Source: CAZILN01 sp964540005 (GTDB lineage Bacteria > Bacteroidota > Bacteroidia > Bacteroidales > SM23-62). Taken from it: DNA of 23,531 bases. Shown here piece after piece: positions 8,459 through 15,365 of the stretch (within the stretch, counting starts at the first letter, position 1; each line of letters starts with the position of its first letter). Under the pieces are notes generated by a model. It was not told where the DNA came from, did not search any database, and was given only the letters and a program-made list of their open reading frames with translations. Both the position numbers and the translations under genes were made by a program. The stretch is taken from positions 1-23,531 of the forward strand of contig CAZILN010000195.1 of NCBI GenBank assembly GCA_964540005.1, in the 5' to 3' direction.

Positions 8459-8484
8459 TGGCGACGCACATTTCATTATCTTTG
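8452..8484 (+). promoter_or_regulatory. Candidate Bacteroidota promoter for the amidase-to-AmpG gene run
   Basis: TATCTTTG (8477-8484) matches TAnnTTTG exactly. A TTG (8452-8454) lies 22 bases upstream, slightly farther than usual. The predicted start near 8491 leaves a leader of about 28 nt before the ATG at 8519. The -33 region overlaps the -33 box of the divergent minus-strand promoter. Confidence 0.45.
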
Positions 8485-8518
8485 AAATTAATATCCCGTC
8501 CTTTGTTAAAACCTGGAA

Positions 8519-11500
8519 ATGTTTCCTCCGATAAAGCGTATAATATGGTTCACTATGACGGTTGCTCTCCTGCAAGTAAGCCATCCTGTGGATGCTCAAT
8601 CCAAACAAGCGCCTCAATGGAAGGATTCCGTTGCAGTTGCCGGGGTGCAGGATTTTGTTGATGAAGAGATCAACGGTGATTGTCTGATAAGGCTTACCGG
8701 GTACTATAAAAGGGATTCAACGGTACTTGATTCAGTTCTTTTTGACAGCAGGAAAAATGAGCTCCATGTTTTCCTGAACGAAAGGCTGGCTTACGCACCG
8801 GTTCGTGAAAATACAATTACAGAACTGGTCAACCGGCTGCGCTTATACTTACCCGCTGAGGTCCGGGAATCAGAAATATTCTTTTATGCCGGTGATAACC
8901 AGCTTAAAGAATATATTCCCAATTATTTCAGAAGCAACAGTAAGGCGGAGGACGATAAAAGGAAAATTAAAAAATATAAGCGAACAACCCCTCCTTTAGC
9001 CAGGAACGAGTCTAAACCCTATGATCCGCAACGGGCATTATACAATATTAATATCGCCCTGTGGCACAGCCACGGATGGTATTATGAACAAAGCCTGCAT
9101 CGCTGGGAATGGCAAAGGGCCAGGCTGTTTCAGACAGTTGAAGATCTTTATCCAATGGCATATACCCTTACTTTCCTGGTACCCATGCTTGAAAATGCCG
9201 GAGCCACCGTTCTTCTGCCCCGGGAAAGAGACTGGCAGGTTAATGAAGTGGTTGTTGACAATGATGAAAGTCACACCGGCAGTATCTACCTTGAAACCCC
9301 GGCTGTTGAACAGATATCCTCAGCTAATACAGGATTTGGACTGGGGACGCCTCCGTATATTGACGAAAACCCCTTCCAGTCAGGAACTTATGCAGAGTTT
9401 ATGTCTGACAAGAAGGGAAATCAGAAAATTGAGTGGATCCCTGACATTCCCGAAGACGGATACTATTGGGTGTATATCTCCTACCATTCATCTGATGATA
9501 ATGTTGATGATGCTCATTATAATGTATACCATGCGGGTGGGCAAACGAAGTTCATTGTGAACCAGCAGATAGGAGGCAGCACCTGGATACATCTTGGCAG
9601 GTTCAAATTCACAAAAGGGGTAAATCCACAACAGGGAAAAGTAGTCCTGTCGGATGAGAGTAAAAAAAGCAAGCATAGGATTACAGCTGATGCAGTGAGG
9701 TTCGGAGGAGGAATGGGCAATATATCCAGGAACGGACTGGTGAGTAAGCGTCCCAGGTACCAGGAAGCTGCACGCTACTACCTGCAGTATGCCGGTTTCC
9801 CGGATACCCTTACCTGGAATTTCGATGCAGATTCCGTGCTTGATTATGTGGATGATTACCAGTCCCGGGGCGAATGGGTCAATTACCTGAGCGGCGCACC
9901 TGTTGGTCCGAATAACAACGGGAATATTCGCGGATCAGGTATTCCCGTAGATCTGTCCCTGGCCTTTCATACCGATGCCGGTATCACTGATAATGATACT
10001 GTAATTGGCACGCTGGGTATCTACAGCACAAAGAGGGAAGATAAAGTTTTCTCAAGCGGATTATCAAAGATGGCTTCCCGCGATCTGTGCGATATTATCC
10101 AGACCCAGATCGTTAATGACATCCGCAACAAATACGATCCTGCATGGACCCGCCGGGGAATGTGGGACAGGCCCTACAGCGAAGCTTACAGGCCCGAGGT
10201 ACCAGCCATGCTCCTTGAGCTGTATTCACATCAGAATTTCCTGGATATCCGTTTTGGAGCAGAGCCGGGTTTCCGTTTCGATGTGAGCAGGGCCATCTAT
10301 AAAGGAATGCTTAAATTCCTGAACTCCCTGTATGGCATAGATTATATTGTCCAGCCCCTCCCTGTGACCCATCTCCGGACATCTTTCGACAGCGGCGGGG
10401 GCGCTGTACTGTCCTGGAGCCCCCGGACCGATCCTCTGGAACCGACGGCTGAACCGGAAGAATATATAGTATATACCAGGATGAACGATTCCGGTTTTGA
10501 TAACGGGAAGCTGGTAAGGGGGACTTTCCTGAAAATTGATAGTATATACCCTGATTCCATCTACTCCTTTAAAGTAACTGCATTGAACAGGGGTGGTGAA
10601 AGTTTCCCGTCCGAAGTTTTATCCCTGTGCAGGACAGAAAAGGCTGAAAATACTGTATTAATTGTAAATGCTTTCGACCGGACGGGAGGTCCTGCATATT
10701 TCAATGATACGAAACAGGCCGGTTTTCTTGACATGATTGACCAGGGCGTCCCTTATATGTATGATATGCATACCACGGGCTCACAATACGATTTTGACAA
10801 GTCCTCGCCATGGATAGATGACGATTCCCCGGGACACGGAGCCTCATATGCTGATCTTGAAACCATTGTGATACCGGGAAATACCTTTGATTTTACCTGT
10901 GTTCATGGCAAGGCTATCAGGAATGCCGGATATTCCTTTGTTTCGGTAAGCGATGAGATCCTTGAGGAAAATGCAATAAACCTCAGTCAATATGCTGTAA
11001 TTGATTTTCTGGCAGGAGAAGAAAAAACATGTTTCATGCCTAAGAATGATACTGTTCCTCATTTCCAGCTGCTGACCGGCAGCATGCTCCGGGTCTTATC
11101 CGGGTACCTGAACCAGGGAGGATCTTTATTTATTTCAGGTGCTCATATTGCTTCTGACATGCATTTCAATGAACAGGATTCCCTGGCAGGCTCGGTTTTA
11201 AAATATAAATGGAGAACCGGTAATGCATCCCGCCTGGGCGACTTTTATTTCATGGATACTGCTTTTTCTCACCCGGATGTACAGTTTTCATTCAATGCCG
11301 GTGTAAATCCCCATATTTACACGGTTGAAGGAGCCGATGCACTTGAACCGGCTGATCCGGAAGCTACAACCATTGTACGCTATTCTGAGAACAATATGAG
11401 CGCAGGTATTGCTTACCAGGAAGGGTACCGGCTGATTGCATTCGGATTTCCTTTTGAGACCATATTAGAGGAATCTGACCGTGATTTGCTGATGAAAAGA

Positions 11501-11527
11501 GTGTTGACATTTTTGATAAATGAATAA
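8519..11527 (+). CDS. Exported multidomain amidase-like protein with golvesin-type insert ('xanthan lyase' annotation group)
   Basis: 1002 residues with a signal peptide (hydrophobic core WFTMTVALLQV, end near VDAQ). Residues about 170-600 follow the Amidase_3 zinc-amidase plan: WHSHGW (His183), a VED segment (Glu208), SLAFHTDAG (His484) and PAMLLELYSHQN (Glu567). These align with the zinc ligands and catalytic Glu of N-acetylmuramoyl-L-alanine amidases. A beta-rich golvesin C-terminal-like domain (about 245-398, ending ITADAVRFGGG) is inserted between the first Glu and the second His. A fibronectin-III module (about 612-705) and a C-terminal alpha/beta domain resembling a class I glutamine-amidotransferase fold (VLIVNAFDRTGGP; YLNQGGSLFISGAHIASD) follow. 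Bacteroidota homologues are often labelled xanthan lyase, which the visible motifs do not support. The neighbours suggest an activity on peptidoglycan. The next gene starts three bases downstream. Confidence 0.82.
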   Translation: MFPPIKRIIWFTMTVALLQVSHPVDAQSKQAPQWKDSVAVAGVQDFVDEEINGDCLIRLTGYYKRDSTVLDSVLFDSRKNELHVFLNERLAYAPVRENTITELVNRLRLYLPAEVRESEIFFYAGDNQLKEYIPNYFRSNSKAEDDKRKIKKYKRTTPPLARNESKPYDPQRALYNINIALWHSHGWYYEQSLHRWEWQRARLFQTVEDLYPMAYTLTFLVPMLENAGATVLLPRERDWQVNEVVVDNDESHTGSIYLETPAVEQISSANTGFGLGTPPYIDENPFQSGTYAEFMSDKKGNQKIEWIPDIPEDGYYWVYISYHSSDDNVDDAHYNVYHAGGQTKFIVNQQIGGSTWIHLGRFKFTKGVNPQQGKVVLSDESKKSKHRITADAVRFGGGMGNISRNGLVSKRPRYQEAARYYLQYAGFPDTLTWNFDADSVLDYVDDYQSRGEWVNYLSGAPVGPNNNGNIRGSGIPVDLSLAFHTDAGITDNDTVIGTLGIYSTKREDKVFSSGLSKMASRDLCDIIQTQIVNDIRNKYDPAWTRRGMWDRPYSEAYRPEVPAMLLELYSHQNFLDIRFGAEPGFRFDVSRAIYKGMLKFLNSLYGIDYIVQPLPVTHLRTSFDSGGGAVLSWSPRTDPLEPTAEPEEYIVYTRMNDSGFDNGKLVRGTFLKIDSIYPDSIYSFKVTALNRGGESFPSEVLSLCRTEKAENTVLIVNAFDRTGGPAYFNDTKQAGFLDMIDQGVPYMYDMHTTGSQYDFDKSSPWIDDDSPGHGASYADLETIVIPGNTFDFTCVHGKAIRNAGYSFVSVSDEILEENAINLSQYAVIDFLAGEEKTCFMPKNDTVPHFQLLTGSMLRVLSGYLNQGGSLFISGAHIASDMHFNEQDSLAGSVLKYKWRTGNASRLGDFYFMDTAFSHPDVQFSFNAGVNPHIYTVEGADALEPADPEATTIVRYSENNMSAGIAYQEGYRLIAFGFPFETILEESDRDLLMKRVLTFLINE

Positions 11528-11530
11528 GTT

Positions 11531-13009
11531 ATGAGCCTTGTTAACTGTTTTTTACCATACAGTCCCGGCTATGAGATGCAAAAGCTGGTTGATCACCTGG
11601 CAGGGGAAAAACATATCAACCGGTTATTCCTGCTGGGCCCCGAGCCGGTCCCGGCCCCTTACGGTAAATGTACCCACATCGGATGCGAAAGCATTTTTAC
11701 TTCTGAGGCCGTACGCAAAATTGCGGAACATGCCGGTACCGGATATTCGATGATAATTACCGAAGAAACCAATATTGAACTCGGCCAGTTTGCCATCGAA
11801 CGATTTATCTCGGTTGCCGGTGATACCACAGCAGGATTGGTTTTTTCAGATTATTATGAGCTCATTGAAGGAAAAAGCACAAAACACCCCGTAATAGACT
11901 ACCAGAAAGGAAGCCTGCGTGATGATTTTAATTTCGGTCCGGTTCTCTTCCTGAACAGCGAAGCTCTGAAAAGAGCTGTATCAGGATTAAATGAATCATT
12001 CAAATTTGCCGGATTGTACCGCTTACGCCTGAAGATCAGCCAGGAAAGTGAGCCGGTCAGGATACCGGAATTCCTGTATTCCAGGATGGGATGGGATGAC
12101 CAGGGGACGGACAAACAGCATTTCGGATATGTTGACCCCAGGAACCGGGCCGTCCAGGAAGAGATGGAGCAGGCTGTCACTGCTCATCTTAAGGAAACAG
12201 GCGCCTTACTTAACCGGCCATGCAGGGATGTTGATTATAATGAAGTCCCCTTTGATACAGAAGCCTCTGTTATAATACCTGTGCTCAACCGGGAAAAAAC
12301 CATAGCCGATGCAATAGAATCCGTACTGATGCAGAAGACCGGATTCCGGTTCAACCTGATTATTGTAAATAACCATTCCACTGATAAAACAGGCGACATC
12401 ATCAGATCATATTCCGAAAAACATGATGAGCTGATACACATAATCCCTGACAGAGAGGACCTGGAAATAGGTGGTTGCTGGAACCTGGCCGTACATCACC
12501 CGGACTGCGGAAAATTTGCCGTACAGCTTGACAGTGATGATCTCTATAAAGATGATACCACCCTGGGACAGATCATTGAAACCTTCTATCATGAGAACTG
12601 CGCCATGGTCATTGGAAGCTACCAGATCACAAATTTTGACCTGGAGGAGATCCCGCCCGGTATTATAGACCATAAAGAATGGACCCCTGATAACGGAAGG
12701 AACAATGCGCTGAGAATTAACGGACTGGGTGCACCCCGGGCTTTTTATACCCCGGTATTAAGAAGGATAAAGATCCCTAATGTCAGTTATGGTGAAGATT
12801 ATGCGCTTGGACTGGCAATCTGCAGAAACTACAGGATAGGCAGAATGTATACACCTGTGTATATATGCCGCAGATGGGAAGATAATTCAGATGCTATGCT
12901 GAGCATCGAAGCCACGAACAGGAACAATTACTATAAAGACCGCCTGAGAACATTTGAACTTATGGCACGTATCAAATTGAATTCAACCATATTGGAGCAG
13001 GGATCCTGA
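11531..13009 (+). CDS. Family 2 glycosyltransferase with an extra N-terminal GT-A-like domain
   Basis: 492 residues, no signal peptide or membrane segment, so probably cytosolic. Residues about 245-450 form a clear GT2 domain: ASVIIPVLNREKTIADAIES, LIIVNNHSTDKTGDII, the metal-binding DSDD (334-337), and a GEDYALGLAICRNYRIG segment containing the likely catalytic acidic pair, followed by CRRWEDNSDA. The first 230 residues look like a second, diverged GT-A-like fold (GLVFSDYYE near 102-110, then DDFNFGPVLFLNSEALKRA), so the protein may be a tandem or pseudo-tandem enzyme. GT2 enzymes transfer sugars from nucleotide sugars. Donor and acceptor are not evident. It sits three bases after the amidase-like gene and two bases before the DUF4922 gene, so cotranscription is near certain. 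Confidence 0.85.
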   Translation: MSLVNCFLPYSPGYEMQKLVDHLAGEKHINRLFLLGPEPVPAPYGKCTHIGCESIFTSEAVRKIAEHAGTGYSMIITEETNIELGQFAIERFISVAGDTTAGLVFSDYYELIEGKSTKHPVIDYQKGSLRDDFNFGPVLFLNSEALKRAVSGLNESFKFAGLYRLRLKISQESEPVRIPEFLYSRMGWDDQGTDKQHFGYVDPRNRAVQEEMEQAVTAHLKETGALLNRPCRDVDYNEVPFDTEASVIIPVLNREKTIADAIESVLMQKTGFRFNLIIVNNHSTDKTGDIIRSYSEKHDELIHIIPDREDLEIGGCWNLAVHHPDCGKFAVQLDSDDLYKDDTTLGQIIETFYHENCAMVIGSYQITNFDLEEIPPGIIDHKEWTPDNGRNNALRINGLGAPRAFYTPVLRRIKIPNVSYGEDYALGLAICRNYRIGRMYTPVYICRRWEDNSDAMLSIEATNRNNYYKDRLRTFELMARIKLNSTILEQGS

Positions 13010-13011
13010 GT

Positions 13012-13956
13012 ATGAGCACGGACTATCAGCAAAAAACGAATAGACTGTTCAGCCAGCAAAAGGAAGACTGGGTGTTGTTACGACATAACCTGGAAGGCCT
13101 TAAAGACGCCAGGATAAAGGAATTCCAATATGAGGGCTTTTCCATAAGGGTACAGTTTAATCCTAAGCGCATCACCTCATCAGCTGCCAGAGTTGACAGG
13201 GAATCCATTAATAAGCGGCAATGTTTTCTCTGTGCTGCTAACCGTCCTGAGGAGCAGAGAGAGGTATTATTTGAGAAGGATTACGAGATCCTTACCAATC
13301 CATTCCCGATCTTCAGCAGGCACTATACCATTGCAAAAACACAACACCTCCCGCAGAATATTGAACATGAATTCCACCGCATGCTGGATATCAGTAAAGC
13401 CCTGCCGGAACTGGTGGTTTTTTATAATGGTCCACGGTGCGGAGCCTCCGCCCCTGACCACCAGCATTTTCAGGCGGGGAACCTTAGATTTTTACCAATA
13501 GAGGACGAGTATAATACACTGAAAAAGGAATATGGTAGTATCCTTCAGGATGAACCGGATGTTGAGGTGACAGCCATCGATGACGGCCTCAGGCGGTTCA
13601 TTGTCCTGGAATCCCAGGGAAGAGAAAAAATAATCAGTACGTTCAATCAGATCCTGAGGTTTACGGCCAGGGACCGGGACCAGCAGGAAGCGATGATGAA
13701 TATCCTTTCATATTACAGTGAGAAATGGCGTGTCATGGTATTTCTTCGTGAAAAGCACAGGCCATGGCAATTTTTTGAAAAAGGTCAGAAGAATATCTTA
13801 CTCAGTCCCGCTGCCGTTGATCTTGGCGGAACCTTGATCACCCCGCTGGAAAAGGATTTTAATAAAATCACCAGGGAAGATATCACAGACATTTTTCACC
13901 AGGTTTCTTTGTCTGAAGCGGATTTTAAAGGACTTACCGGGAATCTTGGACTCTGA
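13012..13956 (+). CDS. DUF4922 HIT/GalT-like protein (putative nucleotidyl transferase or phosphorylase)
   Basis: 314 residues, soluble and without a signal peptide. The motif GPRCGASAPDHQHFQ (140-154) supplies the HIT-superfamily pattern His150-x-His152-x-Gln154, found in GalT, Ap4A phosphorylases and GDP-hexose phosphorylases, where the middle His takes a nucleotidyl group. A CFLCAANRPEEQ segment (71-82) may bind a metal or nucleotide, and EILTNPFPIFSRHYTIA resembles the NPyPif-type strand of that superfamily. The family is known only as DUF4922. I infer nucleotidyl transfer between a sugar phosphate and a nucleotide, possibly producing or consuming the donor for the adjacent glycosyltransferase. 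The order between glycosyltransferase and SpoIID genes ties it to cell-wall sugar metabolism. The assignment to the HIT-like fold is firm by motif; the reaction is not. Confidence 0.8.
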   Translation: MSTDYQQKTNRLFSQQKEDWVLLRHNLEGLKDARIKEFQYEGFSIRVQFNPKRITSSAARVDRESINKRQCFLCAANRPEEQREVLFEKDYEILTNPFPIFSRHYTIAKTQHLPQNIEHEFHRMLDISKALPELVVFYNGPRCGASAPDHQHFQAGNLRFLPIEDEYNTLKKEYGSILQDEPDVEVTAIDDGLRRFIVLESQGREKIISTFNQILRFTARDRDQQEAMMNILSYYSEKWRVMVFLREKHRPWQFFEKGQKNILLSPAAVDLGGTLITPLEKDFNKITREDITDIFHQVSLSEADFKGLTGNLGL

Positions 13957-14009
13957 CATACAAACCGGAATGAGCATTGAAAATCAATTGCAAATAGTAA
14001 CACAAAATC

Positions 14010-15356
14010 ATGGAATCGTACACGGATATTCATGTCGGGATCATCAGGAAGGATAAGATATCATTTCATTTATCCGGAAGCTTTGAAATATCAGGCATCC
14101 GGAAACAGTGTACAGGTTCCTGTGAGGCCCGGACGGATAAGGGTAAAATAATTGTGCAGGCGGGCCCGGACAGGCTGGAATTTGAAGGAGAGGTCAGTTT
14201 CATACCTGGAGATTTTTCAGGCGATCATTTTGAGATAAGGGAGGTAGTGATAGGCATTGATTTTCACTGGGAGCAAAAAGAGGACCAGAGATTCCAGGGG
14301 GTATTGAAATTATTAATGACCGGCAATGAGATACAGGTGATCAACATCCTGCCTGTCGAGAGCTACCTTTGCAGTGTCATATCCTCCGAGATGAGTGCCA
14401 ACAGTTCGTTAAGCCTCCTGAAAGCTCATGCCATCATATCCAGGAGCTGGGTATTGACACAGCTTGACAGCCGGGCATCAACTAAGCAAGCAGATGCCCA
14501 TCATCACTTGTTCCGGGAAACTGAAACCGAATATATCCGATGGTATGATCATAGCGATCACAGGGATTTCCATGTATGTGCCGATGATCATTGTCAGCGT
14601 TACCAGGGCATTACACGAATACATAATCCTAATGTCATACAAGCCGTCGGCGAAACGCATGGCCAGGTTCTCATGTACGATAATAAAATATGTGATACCC
14701 GCTATTCGAAATCCTGTGGCGGCGTATCCGAGTTATTTGAGAATTCCTGGGAAGACGTCCCCCATCCTTACCTGCAGAAAGTAATTGATAACCATGAGAT
14801 CACCGGGGATTACCGGCATGATCTGAAAGTGGAAAAAAATGCGGTGGCCTTCATCAGTAAAAATCCTGATGCATTCTGCAACACAAAGGATGAATCGGTT
14901 CTCAGCCAGGTCCTGAACGATTACGATCTGTCAAGCAGGGATTTTTTCAGATGGAAAGTGAGGTATTCCCAGCAGGAACTGTCGTCCATAATAGCCGACA
15001 GATCGGGCATTGATTTTGGAAAGATAAAAGACCTGATCCCGGTGGAAAGGGGAGAATCCGCCCGCTTGATAAAGCTTCAGGTCGTAGGGACCCGCAAAAC
15101 CCTGACAATAGGCAAGGAACTTATAATCAGGAAGTGGTTAAGCAGGTCCCATCTCTACAGCTCGGCCTTCAGCATTGAAAAAAAGCAGGTTAAGGACGGG
15201 ATACCGGGAGAATTCATACTGCATGGGGCCGGATGGGGACACGGGGTCGGCCTTTGCCAGATCGGAGCTGCTGTCATGGCAGAGAAAGGATATTCTCATG
15301 AAGAGATCCTGAAACACTATTTCAGGGGAGCTATAATAAGAACATATTCACAATAA
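14010..15356 (+). CDS. SpoIID/LytB-domain protein lacking a signal peptide
   Basis: 448 residues. The SpoIID core is plain: VESYLCSVISSEMSANSS (Glu127, matching the catalytic Glu of SpoIID lytic transglycosylases), LLKAHAIISRSWVL, a long middle with TRYSKSCGG and WEDVPHPYL, and the C-terminal GAGWGHGVGLCQIGA with YSHEEILKHYFRGA. SpoIID enzymes cleave peptide-free glycan to give 1,6-anhydroMurNAc ends and are normally exported. Here the N-terminus (MESYTDIHVGIIRKDKIS) is not hydrophobic. In-frame extension upstream meets a TAA at 13998-14000 after only four codons, so a hidden signal peptide is excluded. It is therefore predicted cytosolic, or secreted by an unknown route. It follows DUF4922 by 53 bp and precedes the AmpG-like gene by 9 bp. 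Confidence 0.88.
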   Translation: MESYTDIHVGIIRKDKISFHLSGSFEISGIRKQCTGSCEARTDKGKIIVQAGPDRLEFEGEVSFIPGDFSGDHFEIREVVIGIDFHWEQKEDQRFQGVLKLLMTGNEIQVINILPVESYLCSVISSEMSANSSLSLLKAHAIISRSWVLTQLDSRASTKQADAHHHLFRETETEYIRWYDHSDHRDFHVCADDHCQRYQGITRIHNPNVIQAVGETHGQVLMYDNKICDTRYSKSCGGVSELFENSWEDVPHPYLQKVIDNHEITGDYRHDLKVEKNAVAFISKNPDAFCNTKDESVLSQVLNDYDLSSRDFFRWKVRYSQQELSSIIADRSGIDFGKIKDLIPVERGESARLIKLQVVGTRKTLTIGKELIIRKWLSRSHLYSSAFSIEKKQVKDGIPGEFILHGAGWGHGVGLCQIGAAVMAEKGYSHEEILKHYFRGAIIRTYSQ

Positions 15357-15365
15357 AGCTGTATC

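Noticed and set aside
9021..9560. 179-codon plus-strand frame inside the amidase-like gene
   Set aside because: Out-of-phase overlap within a gene with continuous domain motifs; no recognisable protein features.
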